A DNA stretch of 64,000 nt, taken from the NCBI RefSeq assembly GCF_016950255.1, contig NZ_JACGFN010000001.1, forward strand, positions 3,227,299 to 3,291,298. Direction: 5' to 3'. The stretch is from Pectobacterium brasiliense. GTDB taxonomy: Bacteria > Pseudomonadota > Gammaproteobacteria > Enterobacterales > Enterobacteriaceae. Each line of letters starts with the position of its first letter. The first letter of the stretch is position 1. This document shows positions 18,179-28,434 of the stretch, piece after piece. The notes under the pieces are model-generated. The model worked only from the letters and a program-made list of their open reading frames with translations. It was not told where the DNA came from and searched no databases. The translations under genes and the position numbers were made by a program.

Positions 18179-19135
18179 ATGCCCGCATTTATTGTTTCGC
18201 TTTGGCACCAGATTTTTCTGTCGTTACCCCTCTTTGTTCTTATCGCACTCGGCTATAGCCTGATTCGCTATGGTAAATGGCCAACCACCGTGACCGACGG
18301 CATGACGCGCTTTGTCTTCTCCGTCGCCATGCCCGCCATGCTGTTCCGCCTGATGTCGGATTTTTCCAAACGTCCGGTGGTAGATGCCCGGCTGCTGATC
18401 GCCTTTTTCGGCGGCTGCCTGCTGGTGTTTGTCTTAGGCCGCATCGTGGCACGCAAGGTCTTTCATCTTGATGGCGTCTCTGGTTCGCTGTTTGCGCTGA
18501 GCGGTATCTTCTCCAACAACGTGATGCTGGGGCTGCCGATTGCCACGCTGATGCTGGGCGAAGAGGCGATTCCGTCTGTCGCGCTGGTCGTCGTGTTCAA
18601 CGGGCTTATTTTGTGGACGCTGGTGACGGTGTCGGTGGAATGGGCACGTAACGGTGCGCTGTCGCTACAGGGTTTTACCAAAACCGCTCTGGGCGTGCTG
18701 AAGAACCCGCTGATTATCGGCATTCTGTCCGGGACCTTATTCAGTCTGACGGGTCTGCCGCTGCCGTCGTATGTCGATCAGCCGCTTGCCATGCTGGGAC
18801 AGATTGCCGCGCCGCTGTCGCTGGTGGCGCTGGGAATGGGGCTGGCGGAATACCGTGTGCGTGATGGTTGGCAGATCAGCACGGCGATTTGTGTGATCAA
18901 ACTGCTGGTACAGCCGCTGGTGATCTGGGGGATTGCTATCGCGCTCGGCCTGCCGGAAATGGAAACGCGTGCGGTCGTGCTGCTGGGATCGATGGCCGTG
19001 GGCGTCAACGTCTATCTGATGTCGCGCCAGTTCGATGTTCTGGGCGGCCCGGTAGCATCAAGCCTGTTGCTATCAACGGCGATGGCGGCATTAACCACGC
19101 CGTTGATTTTGACGCTGATGGGTGTGCGGCTATAA
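18179..19135 (+). CDS. AEC-family carrier (auxin efflux carrier type)
   Basis: A 318-residue inner-membrane protein with about ten hydrophobic segments, similar to bacterial AEC proteins such as YfdV and the malonate carrier MdcF. The LSGIFSNNVMLGLPIATLML and SLVALGMGLAEYRV segments are characteristic of the two halves. AAGGAA precedes the ATG at 18179. The 111-base gap after ugpQ suggests it may be separately expressed. The substrate is unknown; relatives move organic acids. Confidence 0.85.
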   Translation: MPAFIVSLWHQIFLSLPLFVLIALGYSLIRYGKWPTTVTDGMTRFVFSVAMPAMLFRLMSDFSKRPVVDARLLIAFFGGCLLVFVLGRIVARKVFHLDGVSGSLFALSGIFSNNVMLGLPIATLMLGEEAIPSVALVVVFNGLILWTLVTVSVEWARNGALSLQGFTKTALGVLKNPLIIGILSGTLFSLTGLPLPSYVDQPLAMLGQIAAPLSLVALGMGLAEYRVRDGWQISTAICVIKLLVQPLVIWGIAIALGLPEMETRAVVLLGSMAVGVNVYLMSRQFDVLGGPVASSLLLSTAMAALTTPLILTLMGVRL

Positions 19136-19148
19136 GGCCGCAGTAGCC

Positions 19149-19445
19149 TCAGGGGTTCTGTTTAATCGGCGGCGGTGGTGTGGTTCTCTGCGAGCGCTCT
19201 AAATCTTTCTGTAGCTGCTGCTGGCGCTGTTGCTGCAACTGCTGATTGCGCTGCTGGAGCTGCTGATTTAACTGCTGTTGCTGCAATTTCTGGCTCTGCT
19301 GCATATTCTGCTGCAACTGTTTCTGGCTGTTGATGCCGTTCTCAAACTGCTGCTGAGGTGTGGGCGCTTGCGGCGTGTTAGCGCTTGCCAGAAGCGGCAG
19401 GCCGAGCAGGGTGGCACAGGCCAATAATGTCTTAGGATGTTTCAT
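19149..19445 (-). CDS. Gln-rich exported protein, YhhA/DUF2756-like
   Basis: A 98-residue protein with a signal peptide (MKHPKTLLACATLLGLPLLASA) followed by a low-complexity region dominated by glutamine (about residues 30-85) and a basic, proline-rich end (RTTPPPPIKQNP). The composition, size and place near ugpQ match E. coli yhhA. The start at 19445 gives the signal peptide directly; an upstream in-frame start at 19484 would bury it. It is convergent with the AEC carrier gene. Function unknown. Confidence 0.65.
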   Translation of the reverse strand: MKHPKTLLACATLLGLPLLASANTPQAPTPQQQFENGINSQKQLQQNMQQSQKLQQQQLNQQLQQRNQQLQQQRQQQLQKDLERSQRTTPPPPIKQNP

Positions 19446-19498
19446 TAAACCTCCACACAAGCCTTCGGCCTGTCGATAAGCCATTTGCGAAACGAAAA

Positions 19499-19603
19499 CG
19501 GCAATAATGGGATAGAAGAGTAAAGCGTTTGCGCCATGGATGGCGCAATCCGAGCGTACAGGGATGTATTTACAGCGTCTTTACGATCTATCCATTATCG
19601 CCG
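19499..19603. mobile_element. Second, shorter copy of the MITE-like element
   Basis: Ends are CGGCAATAATGGG (19499-19511) and CCATTATCGCCG (19592-19603). Both flanks match 16011-16191 (TAGAAGAGTAAAGCGTTTGC, and about 60 bases on the right around GAGCGTACAGGGATGTATTT). About 75 interior bases of the longer copy are absent and replaced by a small palindrome, GCGCCAT-GG-ATGGCGC. Located upstream of trmL. Confidence 0.75.
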
Positions 19604-19755
19604 CTCGAATGCCTTTATCTGTAAGATCAAGTGTAATCGCTGTGGATGAAAACGTCGTGCAGAGTAATCCGCAATCCTGTACGCGCAGGTTTTGGGCACG
19701 TGATGTGAATGCGCTATACTGCGGCGGAATTTTTCTTCGTGGTTGACGCTATCTT

Positions 19756-20220
19756 ATGTTCCATATCGCGCTCTATGAGCCTCAAATTGCACCGAACACC
19801 GGCAATATTATCCGACTGGCGGCCAACAACGGCTGTACGCTTCATTTGATTGAACCGCTGGGGTTTGATTTTGAAGAGAAAAAGCTGCGCCGCGCGGGGT
19901 TGGATTATCACGATCTGGCGAACGTCAGCCGTCATAAAAACTATCAGGATTTTCTGGCTGCGGTTCCCGGTAAACGCATCTTCGCGTGTACCACCAAAGG
20001 CAGCCGCCCTTACGATCAGCCGACCTATCAGCCAGATGATGTACTGCTGTTTGGATCGGAAACGTCCGGCCTGCCAGACGAGATTCGCAACGGCTTTGAG
20101 TCGGACTTCCGTATCCGTATCCCCATGCAGTCCAATAACCGTAGCCTGAATCTGTCGAATGCGGTGGCGATCATCAGCTATGAAGCCTGGCGGCAAAATG
20201 GTTTCGGCGGTGGTTGTTAG
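19756..20220 (+). CDS. trmL: tRNA (cytidine/uridine-2'-O-)-methyltransferase
   Basis: A 154-residue SPOUT-class enzyme that methylates the 2'-oxygen of the wobble nucleotide (34) of leucine tRNAs with S-adenosylmethionine. The knotted-fold motifs are [12 protein letters not shown] near the N-terminus, [10 protein letters not shown] in the middle and [18 protein letters not shown] at the C-terminus. Length and sequence match E. coli TrmL (YibK). No other gene of its function is nearby, so it is likely a single transcription unit, converging on uhpT. Confidence 0.94.
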   Translation: MFHIALYEPQIAPNTGNIIRLAANNGCTLHLIEPLGFDFEEKKLRRAGLDYHDLANVSRHKNYQDFLAAVPGKRIFACTTKGSRPYDQPTYQPDDVLLFGSETSGLPDEIRNGFESDFRIRIPMQSNNRSLNLSNAVAIISYEAWRQNGFGGGC

Positions 20221-20282
20221 GGGAAAAGGAGGCGGAGCCGTCGTCCCTGCGCCTGGCGGAGAAACGACGGCGAGAAGCGGCG

Positions 20283-21656
20283 TCAGGCGCGTTTAGCCCG
20301 GCGAATCTTGCGCTCTTCCAGCACCGCGACGATAGCCATCAGGCAGATACAGGCGATCGCGGCGGTATCCAAAGCGGCAAAGGTGCCTGCCCAGCCGGTT
20401 AAACCAAAGATAGGCGTACCATCCGCAATCATCCCCAGCCCCAGTTTAGCGAAGCTATCGCCAATCAGGTAAGCGAAGGTGCCTTTAATGCCGTCTGCGG
20501 CACCGATGGCCTTTTTCGGCACAAATCCAACGGCGGCGACGCCGATCAGCAACTGCGGGCCAAACACCAGAAAGCCGAGTCCAAACAGGGACGCCAGATA
20601 AACATACTGGTTGCTGGCATGTTGATAAACACCGAGCATGGCGATAATCAGCGAGAGCGCGATACAGGCCACAAGCGCACGGCGTCCGTTAGCGAGGTCG
20701 GAAAGGTAGCCCCATAAGAGTGTGCCTACCAGCGCCCCGGCTTCAAAGAGCGTGAAGCCTTGAATCGCGACTTCTTTCGACAGTTTCAATTCCTGAAAGG
20801 CGTAGACGGTTGACCACTGATCGATACCGATACGCACGACATAAAGGAAAATATTGGAGAAACACAGCAGCCAGATCACTTTGTTTTTCAATACGTATTC
20901 AACAAAAATCTGCCACTTGGTCATGTCATTTTCTTCGGTTTCCTTGTCCTCTTCACTGATCGTTTCGCCGAACAACTCTTCCGCTTTACCCAGACCATAC
21001 GCTTCCGGCGAGTCGCTGCCGTAGCGCATCCCGATAAAACCAACGATCAGCGCAATGATGGAAGGGAACACGAACATACCGATAACGTGCCCATCGAACA
21101 GGTAGTTTGCGCCGAACAACGCCACACCCGCTGCGCCTGCGCCGCCGAGGTTATGCGAAATATTCCACAGTCCCAGATAGGTGCCGCGCTTACGGCGTGG
21201 CGTCCATTTGGTGATGGTGGAATAGCTACAGGAGCCGCCGGTACTTTGGAAGAAACCGCTCAGCGCATAGAAAGCGATCATCAAAAACAGGCTGACTGAA
21301 CCCGTGCCCATGCTGGCGCTGAAGCCTAGCATACAGATGGCGGACAGAATCAGCATAAACGGCAGAAATTGCTTGGTGTTTTTACCATCCGCGTAATAGG
21401 AAACCAGCGTTTTCCCCACGCCGTAAGTGATGGAGAAGCCCAGACCGATCATGCCCAATTGGGTCATACTCAGGCCATAGGTTGAGATCATGTCATTCTG
21501 CGCAATGTTGAAGTTTTTGCGGATCAGATACATTGTCAGGTAGCCGATAAAGACGACCAGATAGGATTGGATAAAAGGTTTGAACCACATTTTACGCCGT
21601 ACATCGAGCGGTAAATCGAGTACTGGCTTGCGAACCTGATTAAGAAAACCAAGCAT
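20283..21656 (-). CDS. uhpT: Hexose-6-phosphate:phosphate antiporter
   Basis: A 457-residue major-facilitator antiporter with 12 membrane segments that takes up glucose-6-phosphate and similar esters in exchange for phosphate; in enterobacteria it is also a route for fosfomycin entry. It follows E. coli UhpT almost residue for residue ([40 protein letters not shown]). The gene is separated from uhpC by 136 bases that hold its own promoter elements. Expression should depend on phosphorylated UhpA. Confidence 0.97.
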   Translation of the reverse strand: MLGFLNQVRKPVLDLPLDVRRKMWFKPFIQSYLVVFIGYLTMYLIRKNFNIAQNDMISTYGLSMTQLGMIGLGFSITYGVGKTLVSYYADGKNTKQFLPFMLILSAICMLGFSASMGTGSVSLFLMIAFYALSGFFQSTGGSCSYSTITKWTPRRKRGTYLGLWNISHNLGGAGAAGVALFGANYLFDGHVIGMFVFPSIIALIVGFIGMRYGSDSPEAYGLGKAEELFGETISEEDKETEENDMTKWQIFVEYVLKNKVIWLLCFSNIFLYVVRIGIDQWSTVYAFQELKLSKEVAIQGFTLFEAGALVGTLLWGYLSDLANGRRALVACIALSLIIAMLGVYQHASNQYVYLASLFGLGFLVFGPQLLIGVAAVGFVPKKAIGAADGIKGTFAYLIGDSFAKLGLGMIADGTPIFGLTGWAGTFAALDTAAIACICLMAIVAVLEERKIRRAKRA

Positions 21657-21717
21657 GATGATGTCCTGTAGGAGTAATGGTCAATTCGGACATTTTAAGA
21701 AACAGGCTCACCTTATA

Positions 21718-21737
21718 GCCTGAGACCGGCGTCAGGC
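21718..21737. promoter_or_regulatory. Inverted repeat, candidate UhpA site before uhpT
   Basis: GCCTGA and TCAGGC are separated by eight bases, 62-81 bases upstream of the uhpT start, about where UhpA must act. Seen directly; the regulator is inferred from context. Confidence 0.45.
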
Positions 21738-21781
21738 CGGAGTAAGAAATTTTCTCGGTTTTGCGAATATTCGCTTAAAAA

Positions 21782-21797
21782 AGTGACTCAGATCACT
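21782..21797. promoter_or_regulatory. Candidate CRP site of the uhpT promoter
   Basis: AGTGA-CTCAGA-TCACT is a good CRP match. It overlaps the uhpC stop codon, about 126-141 bases before uhpT, in line with the known CRP requirement of the E. coli uhpT promoter. Confidence 0.55.
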
Positions 21798-23133
21798 CTC
21801 CAGCCGCGGGCGTAGCCTCTCTGCGAGGAGCCTGCGCCTTCAGAAAAGGCAGCAGCAGCAGTGCCGACACGCCAGCGGCGACGGCGATAACCGCAAAAAA
21901 GCCTGTCCAGTGCCAGCTTTCCATCACACGGGCAAGCGGGTAACCGGAAAGCGACGCGCCCAGATAGGCGAACAGCCCAACAAAGCCCGTCGCGGCGCCT
22001 GCCGCGTCCTTATGTGAGCACTCGGCGGCGGCCATACCGATTAACATCTGCGGACCGAAAACGAAAAAGCCGATGGTGAAAAAGCAGGCGGCCTGCATCA
22101 CGTAATTAAAGAACGGCATCAGCCACAGCGCACCGACGGCGAGCAAGATCCCCACGGTGAAAATCAGCGTCATCGGGCCGCGGTTGCCGTTGAAGAGTTT
22201 GTCCGATCCCCATCCGGCCACCAATGCGCCGATGAATCCCCCGACTTCAAACATCGTCACCGCTGAATTGGCCGTAACCAGATTGACGCCAAGCGTTTCC
22301 GACATATACAGATTGCCCCAATCATTGATAGCCGCACGCACGATGTAGACCATGACGTAACACAGCGCCAGCAGCCAGATATAAGGATTGGTGAGCACGT
22401 ATTTGAACAGAATTTGGCGCTGAGTTAAGCCCGCGCCTTCCTGCTGCTGTGAGATGTCCAGCGCATCCTGGCGCCATTCGCCAACGCTCGGCAGCCCTAG
22501 CGTTGTGGGACGATCACGCAATCGCCAGCACAGTATGAGCCCGGCGAGAATCGCCAACCCCCCGGCGATCATCATGCCCGCTCGCCAGCCGTAATGCAGC
22601 GCCGCTGCGCCGATAACAATCGGGATCAGCGCGCCGCCGACATTGTGCGCCGTATTCCACAGCGCCCACCAGCCGCCGCGCTCGGTGCGGGAGTACCAAC
22701 TGGTGAGCAGCTTGGCGCACACTGGCGATCCCCATCCCTGAAAGAATGCATTCGCCGCCCACAGCAGGGCAAAGGCCCACAGTGATGATGAAAAACCAAA
22801 CAGGATATTAATGACGCCAGTGGCGATGAGCCCTACGCCCATGAAATAACGTGCGTTGGCGCGATCGCTGACGATACCGGAAAAGAATTTCGACAGCCCA
22901 TAGGTGATATAAAACAGCGTGGCCAGCATCCCGATATCGGTACGTTGAAGGATACCGCTGGCGAGAATTTCCGGCACGGCCGAGTTGAAACTCTTACGGG
23001 TGAAGTAAAACAGCGCGTAGCCCAGATACAGCGAGATCAGAATATGTCGGCGCCAGTAGCGATAGGTCTCATCAATGACCTGCGGATCCGTTAACGCGGG
23101 AGGAGACGCGGGAAATTTCATAAAATTCAACAT
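21793..23133 (-). CDS. uhpC: Membrane sensor for external glucose-6-phosphate
   Basis: A 446-residue major-facilitator protein, homologous to UhpT, that works as a receptor: it binds external glucose-6-phosphate and activates the UhpB kinase. Typical features are the N-terminal YRYWRRHILISLYLGYALFY and FFQGWGSPVCAKLLTSWYSR segments. The E. coli counterpart has the same position between uhpB and uhpT. It starts nine bases after the uhpB stop. Confidence 0.95.
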   Translation of the reverse strand: MLNFMKFPASPPALTDPQVIDETYRYWRRHILISLYLGYALFYFTRKSFNSAVPEILASGILQRTDIGMLATLFYITYGLSKFFSGIVSDRANARYFMGVGLIATGVINILFGFSSSLWAFALLWAANAFFQGWGSPVCAKLLTSWYSRTERGGWWALWNTAHNVGGALIPIVIGAAALHYGWRAGMMIAGGLAILAGLILCWRLRDRPTTLGLPSVGEWRQDALDISQQQEGAGLTQRQILFKYVLTNPYIWLLALCYVMVYIVRAAINDWGNLYMSETLGVNLVTANSAVTMFEVGGFIGALVAGWGSDKLFNGNRGPMTLIFTVGILLAVGALWLMPFFNYVMQAACFFTIGFFVFGPQMLIGMAAAECSHKDAAGAATGFVGLFAYLGASLSGYPLARVMESWHWTGFFAVIAVAAGVSALLLLPFLKAQAPRREATPAAGE

Positions 23134-23142
23134 GGCGATCCC

Positions 23143-24648
23143 TTACTGCGCCGCCTGAGGCAACGGTAGATTAACGGTAACGCGGGTGCCGTGCATACAA
23201 GAGATGGCAAGCGTGCCACCGAGCGCCGCGACGCGCTCTTGCATGCCGATAAGGCCGAAGCCCTTAGAGACTTCTTGCGTTGGCAGCCCTCGTCCATCAT
23301 CTTCAATGATGAGCGTCACCCGGTCGTGCTGATAACCGACATAGAGCGTGACCGCGCTGGCGTTGGCGTGTTTGACGATGTTGTTCAGCCCCTCCTGACA
23401 CACGCGGAATAGCGTAATTCGGTGCCCTTCACTCAGCCTCGCCTCATTGATGTGCCAGGAAAGGTGGCTCACGATGCCGTTGGTTTCTAATTCCATTTCA
23501 CGCATGAGCGATCGCACCGCCTGCTCCAGAGAAAGCTCGTCGAGCTGGCGCGGGCGTAGACGGCGTAGCAGCCGGTGGACGACGTCGTAGACGCCCAACG
23601 ACAGTTGTTCAATCAGCGCCACGCTTTGCCGCACACCGCTATTTTCCGCAGTCTGGCGCTGTATAATGCTGGCCTGCATACGAATGGCGGTAATGGTCTG
23701 TCCGATGTCGTCATGCAGCTCACGGGCGATATCCCGCCGCACGTTTTCTTCCGTCTCCAGCAGCTTTTCTGCCAGTTGGCGATTGCGGGCTAACTGTACC
23801 GATAGCGACTGATTAAGTTCCCTGAGACGCTGAATACCGGCCCCCAGCAGCAACCCGGTCAGGCTTTGCGCCAGCAGTGAAAGCAGTAGGTCAACGGGGT
23901 GATCGTGCCAGGTTTGACTGGCGATCAGCGCAATGGCGTTCATCAGCATGGCAATCAGCGCGCCCTGCCAGCCATAGTGCCAGGCTAAAGCGATGAGGGG
24001 CAATGCCAGGCAAAAAGGCGTGAAACGGGAGAGTGCCTGCGGCAGACCGAGCTGTAACCACAGGCTGACGGAAAACAGCAGCAAATACCAGAACAGATGG
24101 CGCGCACGCCAGTTTACGGGCTGAGACAGTAGGGCAGGGCCAAGTGGAAGCCACGTCGCGTTGGCAAGATAATGCCAGATCAGAATACAGGTGGGGGCCA
24201 GCGTCAGTCCGCCAGTCAAGGTAACCAGCAACGCCGTGAGCGACTGCTCGCCTTCGCTCAGCCACGGTACGGCCTGAAGTAACCCCGCAGACACCAGCGC
24301 GGCGCCTTGCAGCAACAGCGTGTGCCATTCGTCTTTTCGGCGGCAGCGGCGCACCAGCACGACAGGTAAGAGAGACAGAATACCGCCGGCCATCAGCCAC
24401 GGAAGGTTAACGTTAACGACAGATGACAAGCCCGCCAGCAAGAGCCACTCCGAACCCAGCACGATGAACCAATAGCGCTGAGGACATTGCAACATCAGCC
24501 CTAGCCGCAAGCCGAAAGGAAACAGCAACGCCGCCATATCAGGCCGTTCGATGATATGCAGGCTAATGCTCCACAGGCAAAACCAGGAAGCGGAGAAAAT
24601 GAAAAAGCAGGCGATAACGGCGATTAAGTGAGTGAGTATTGGACGCAT
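23143..24648 (-). CDS. uhpB: Sensor histidine kinase of hexose-phosphate uptake
   Basis: A 501-residue kinase with an N-terminal membrane domain of about eight segments (MASE1-like) and a cytoplasmic HisKA_3/HATPase module. The phosphoacceptor is in [20 protein letters not shown], and the ATP-binding boxes include [18 protein letters not shown] and [12 protein letters not shown] place the start at the ATG at 24648, which overlaps the uhpA stop (TAATG); a TTG two codons upstream is possible. It signals to UhpA under the control of UhpC. Confidence 0.95.
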   Translation of the reverse strand: MRPILTHLIAVIACFFIFSASWFCLWSISLHIIERPDMAALLFPFGLRLGLMLQCPQRYWFIVLGSEWLLLAGLSSVVNVNLPWLMAGGILSLLPVVLVRRCRRKDEWHTLLLQGAALVSAGLLQAVPWLSEGEQSLTALLVTLTGGLTLAPTCILIWHYLANATWLPLGPALLSQPVNWRARHLFWYLLLFSVSLWLQLGLPQALSRFTPFCLALPLIALAWHYGWQGALIAMLMNAIALIASQTWHDHPVDLLLSLLAQSLTGLLLGAGIQRLRELNQSLSVQLARNRQLAEKLLETEENVRRDIARELHDDIGQTITAIRMQASIIQRQTAENSGVRQSVALIEQLSLGVYDVVHRLLRRLRPRQLDELSLEQAVRSLMREMELETNGIVSHLSWHINEARLSEGHRITLFRVCQEGLNNIVKHANASAVTLYVGYQHDRVTLIIEDDGRGLPTQEVSKGFGLIGMQERVAALGGTLAISCMHGTRVTVNLPLPQAAQ

Positions 24649-25238
24649 TACCAACCATCAAACATACGGCGGGCCAGTTCGACATCGTTACCGACCCCCA
24701 GTTTTTCCATCAAATTTGCACGGTGGACGTGGACGGTTTTGGGCGATAGCCCCAATTCTGCGGCAATTTCTTTCACCGCGATGCCTTGCGCCAGCTTTGT
24801 GGCAACCTGACGCTCGCGCCGCGTCAGCGGATCTTGTTTACCTGACGCCAGTTTCATCGCAATTTCCGGCGTCAGATAACAACCACCGCGTACCACGGTA
24901 TGTACGGCGGCAATCAGCTCGTCCGGGCTACAGCGTTTGGAGAGGAAACCGCGAGCCCCTGCCGTGAGAGACTGCTCGATCAGTTCCGGGCTGTCATGCA
25001 CCGACAGCATGATCACCGCCATCCCTTTGGGCAGCTTTCCCAGTAGCTCTAGCCCTGACATCTCCGGCATGGAAATATCGCAAATACAGACCTGCACGCC
25101 ACGACCCGGTAAGCCCGCCAGCGCCTCGTGCGCGGAGCTGAATTCGGCGACAACCTGAATATCCGGCTCTAAACCCAGTAGTTGGGCAAAACCAGAGCGG
25201 ACGATCAGGTGATCGTCAATGAGTGCGATGGTAATCAT
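24648..25238 (-). CDS. uhpA: Response regulator of hexose-phosphate uptake
   Basis: A 196-residue NarL/FixJ-type regulator. Receiver acidic residues are in LIDDH and the phosphoacceptor is Asp54 (CICD). The C-terminal LuxR-type helix-turn-helix is at about residues 135-190 ([20 protein letters not shown], then [19 protein letters not shown]). It activates uhpT. It is the first gene of the uhpABC unit and overlaps uhpB by one base. Confidence 0.96.
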   Translation of the reverse strand: MITIALIDDHLIVRSGFAQLLGLEPDIQVVAEFSSAHEALAGLPGRGVQVCICDISMPEMSGLELLGKLPKGMAVIMLSVHDSPELIEQSLTAGARGFLSKRCSPDELIAAVHTVVRGGCYLTPEIAMKLASGKQDPLTRRERQVATKLAQGIAVKEIAAELGLSPKTVHVHRANLMEKLGVGNDVELARRMFDGW

Positions 25239-25296
25239 GGGGGTTCCGGTCGGTCAAAATACGTTCACGGTCATGTTAATCGTGTGCGGAGACAAG

Positions 25297-26097
25297 TCAA
25301 GGTTTGTACGGGGAGGCGGCATGATACGGCGGATTCACCAGGAACACCACTTCCCCGCGATAATACGGTGAAGTGGCAAGGCGCTGCTGCCACTGCGGTT
25401 CCCACTTGCCGTGTTGTACCAGCCCCACCCGGAAAGGCAGAGTCAGCTTCATCAGCGCGGGCAGGTACTCGGCGTAATTGGTAATGGTGCTGCGACCCTG
25501 ATAAGTCTGTACCACCACTTCATCCAGCTTGCCCTGTAAGCGGTTTAACGCCGACACATCACCGGTTTTCGACCAGTCGAGCAGCCCCGTAATACTGAGC
25601 TGACAATCTTCGGGTAAACGCGCGCGCAGCTGCGTCAGAAAAGCGACATAGCCTGCTAACTGATAGCTTTTCGCGTCAAAATCGATTTGAATCCCAACCA
25701 CTTGATTGCCCTGACGCCGCCACTTTTCCCGTAACTTTAGTATCCGGTTCAGGTGGCGATCGGAAAGCTCCAGCGTGGTCATGCGGAAAGCCAGCCAGAC
25801 GCGGTTAACGCGCAGCTGGCTGGGTGGAATCCCTTGACGCAGGAACACGACTTTACCCTGACGGCGCGCCACTTCGCCCTGATGCAGGTATAGCGTCTGC
25901 GCCTGATGCAGAATCGGCTGGGGCCGCACCGCCGCCCATAGCCAGAAGTCCTGATAGCGTGTCGCGTCGACGATGGCGGGCACCGCGTTGATGGCTGAAG
26001 GTGCAACGTTAACGGAAACGGCCTGCGTACAGAACGAGAGCAGGCCAGCCAACATGATTAACGGCGTTACCAGTAATAATCGAGCTTGTCTGCCCAC
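25297..26097 (-). CDS. DUF3142 domain protein, exported, unknown function
   Basis: A 266-residue protein starting with a GTG at 26097 and an N-terminal signal segment (RLLLVTPLIMLAGLLSFCTQ). The body looks like a TIM-barrel glycosidase relative: VVGIQIDFDAKSYQLAGYVA, LSITGLLDWS, and VVVQTYQGRSTITNYAEYLP resemble successive strands with acidic ends (IDFD). I assign DUF3142 from these segments. It overlaps the upstream 724-residue gene by 31 bases, so the two are coupled. The activity is unknown. Confidence 0.75.
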   Translation of the reverse strand: MGRQARLLLVTPLIMLAGLLSFCTQAVSVNVAPSAINAVPAIVDATRYQDFWLWAAVRPQPILHQAQTLYLHQGEVARRQGKVVFLRQGIPPSQLRVNRVWLAFRMTTLELSDRHLNRILKLREKWRRQGNQVVGIQIDFDAKSYQLAGYVAFLTQLRARLPEDCQLSITGLLDWSKTGDVSALNRLQGKLDEVVVQTYQGRSTITNYAEYLPALMKLTLPFRVGLVQHGKWEPQWQQRLATSPYYRGEVVFLVNPPYHAASPYKP

Positions 26098-28241
26098 ACG
26101 CTGCCTTTGTACTTGGTTTTCAGCTGGGTAAACCAGGCTTTACGGGTTGCCTTGCTGATGTCCTGTGGGCCGCAGTCGTTATAGCCACTCGGTGCATAGC
26201 AGTAGACCGCGCGATACAGGGCATAGGTTTTGTCTTCCGGTGGCGCTTTCGGATCGGCAATCACCCGCATATAACCATCCAGACGATTATATTCGGTGCC
26301 GACGAACTGCGTTGGCGCGTTGGTGAGTCCGCTCAACATGCTGCCTTCACCCCAGTCGAAGCCCACGCTGTTATTGGTGCGCAGGAAAAATTCGCCGAGG
26401 CAGTTAATCGAGCGGGCGTCATTAGGGCGTTGGTTCAGCGTCGTGACCACGTCATTCAGCGCCGGACATTGGTAGTCTTCTTCGGTGTCGCTGCCGTCCC
26501 AGTCAAATGCCGTCAAATCTTCCTGATTCCAGCTTTGATTTTCGCTGCTGACCAGTGGCGCGATATCTTTTCTCAACTGAACATCTTTGAGATAGCTGGC
26601 GTAATCACCGTGGGTCAGCGACTTGGTTAACAGCGTATGCAGCGCAATAGCCCGCTCTTCATGGGTTTGCTGTGGGCCCGTTTGCTGACGCAGCAGGTTG
26701 GCGTTGGCGCTAACTTTCAGCACGGCGGAACGGAAACGCAGGTTTTTCACCGGGCTGTCGGCGGTAAAGACCCGCTCTGGATGACCTGCCTTGACCAGCG
26801 TTTCTGCCAGCGCCAGTTGCAGGAACTGATTTTGTGTGTACCCCATATTGCGCGTTAACAGCTGACGCCAGTGCGCTTCCGCCTCATCCCAGCGCTCCAG
26901 ACGCACCAGCGCCCGACCGCGTAAGACTTGCAGGCTGAAACGTACGGTATCGGTCAGATCGTTCGCCTGTGTCGCGGGAACGCTGTTAACCACGGCGGCG
27001 TAATCTTTTTGACCATAAAACAGCTGCGCGGCCTGAAGGTAGCTAAACGCCTCCTGCATGTTGTCTTTCTCAAACAGCGGCTTCTGCGCGGCCAGCTCGT
27101 CAGCGGATAAAGCTGGTAATGCCAGCCAGCCTTCATCTGAACGCAAGCGCTTGAGATCTTGCACCATCGTCAACGGCGGGCTGCCCGGTGCGCTGGTGAA
27201 CTGCCGATTTTCCAGCAGCTTGTTGTCGATCTCGTCGCTCAATTCAAGGAGTGCTTCGACGTCAGTGGTGTTGTCCAGCTCGTGTTGGTATGTTGTCGCT
27301 AAGGCATTCACATCGTCCATAATCCAGTAAGCGCGGCGATACAGCCCGCCAGCGGACTCGATGTAGTGCCCGTCTGGATACTGTTTCAGATAGTCGCCAA
27401 TCTGCTGAACGGCCAGCTGTGCAGCCGCTTTATCGGCTTTACTGGCATCAAACATGTTGTATTCATCAAGCGCGTGTTCCATCGCTTTATTGATCGCTAC
27501 GCGAATCAACATATAGCGCGAGGTTTCCGCGACCCACGGCTGTGGTGAAGACGTTAACGCCTGAAAGTCGCTTTCTGCTTCATCAAAGTGACCCTGATAG
27601 AACGCCAGCGCCGCGAACAGATATTGCATGAGAGCGCCGGCATGTCCTTCGTCCGGTAGGCTTATAAGACCCTCGTTCAGCGCTTCTTTGGTATACAGCG
27701 GGTTGAGGAGATTTACCCGCTGGTGTGCCAGCACCGTGCGCTGTTCTTCGGTGAGCTGTTTGTCTGCCAACAGGACGTCAAAAAACGCTTCCAGCGTGGA
27801 AAGCTCATTGGAAATATGGCGTCCTTCGTTATCGTCAGGCGAAAACGTGGAGATCGTGCCCTGAATGGCTAAAGGGAGCTTAAGCTGCTTCGCTTTATTT
27901 AGCGCTGAAAGGTAGGGCGCATCTGCCGTGACATCCTCTTCTGAATCAGAAGTCGGAGCCCCTTCCGTGGCAGCAATCCCCATGACCCGGTAGGCCGTAA
28001 AAGGGTCGATACGTGAACGTGTTTGATCGGGTAAAGGATGGGGTAACGGAAGCGACATGCTGTGGAGACGGCTTTGCAGCAGCATCAGGTTAGCACGTGT
28101 GTCGTTTCCCGGCTGCAAATAGGGCAGGGCGGACATGCCACATTCCGAGTCGGAAAAGCCGCACACTCCATCGCTGGAACTGAATGCCTGACTGCTCATT
28201 AACGCGGTCAGTACGCCAGCCAGCAGCGTTACTCCTTTCAT
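26067..28241 (-). CDS. Large exported repeat protein paired with the DUF3142 gene
   Basis: A 724-residue protein with a signal peptide (MKGVTLLAGVLTALMSSQAF) and a mature N-terminus containing two cysteines (GVCGFSDSECGMS). Much of the middle (about residues 200-560) is helical and TPR-like, for example ALMQYLFAALAFYQGHFDEA, VLRGRALVRLERWDEAEAHW and LALAETLVKAGHPE. The end is aromatic-rich and contains conserved-looking cysteines. I do not recognise a named family. It is likely periplasmic or outer-membrane associated and probably works with the DUF3142 protein encoded downstream. Confidence 0.75.
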   Translation of the reverse strand: MKGVTLLAGVLTALMSSQAFSSSDGVCGFSDSECGMSALPYLQPGNDTRANLMLLQSRLHSMSLPLPHPLPDQTRSRIDPFTAYRVMGIAATEGAPTSDSEEDVTADAPYLSALNKAKQLKLPLAIQGTISTFSPDDNEGRHISNELSTLEAFFDVLLADKQLTEEQRTVLAHQRVNLLNPLYTKEALNEGLISLPDEGHAGALMQYLFAALAFYQGHFDEAESDFQALTSSPQPWVAETSRYMLIRVAINKAMEHALDEYNMFDASKADKAAAQLAVQQIGDYLKQYPDGHYIESAGGLYRRAYWIMDDVNALATTYQHELDNTTDVEALLELSDEIDNKLLENRQFTSAPGSPPLTMVQDLKRLRSDEGWLALPALSADELAAQKPLFEKDNMQEAFSYLQAAQLFYGQKDYAAVVNSVPATQANDLTDTVRFSLQVLRGRALVRLERWDEAEAHWRQLLTRNMGYTQNQFLQLALAETLVKAGHPERVFTADSPVKNLRFRSAVLKVSANANLLRQQTGPQQTHEERAIALHTLLTKSLTHGDYASYLKDVQLRKDIAPLVSSENQSWNQEDLTAFDWDGSDTEEDYQCPALNDVVTTLNQRPNDARSINCLGEFFLRTNNSVGFDWGEGSMLSGLTNAPTQFVGTEYNRLDGYMRVIADPKAPPEDKTYALYRAVYCYAPSGYNDCGPQDISKATRKAWFTQLKTKYKGSVWADKLDYYW

Positions 28242-28434
28242 GGTTTGTATCCTTCATTCAACACGGGTCTTGCCTGTTTTCGGCATGAGTGGCGATCACT
28301 CTACGCAATCGCCTAAAAAACTCAATGCAGTATAACCTTGAGAAGATAAACAGAAAGTGACAGGTGCCCATGTCGGGCACCTGAGAGCGTGTGATAGAAG
28401 GGAACGTCGGTGATGGGGAAAGAGTCTGCCTGAT

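Noticed and set aside
20237..20271. GCCGTCGT / ACGACGGC inverted repeat between trmL and uhpT considered as a terminator
   Set aside because: Large loop (19 bases) and no T-run on either strand; evidence too weak to list as a feature.
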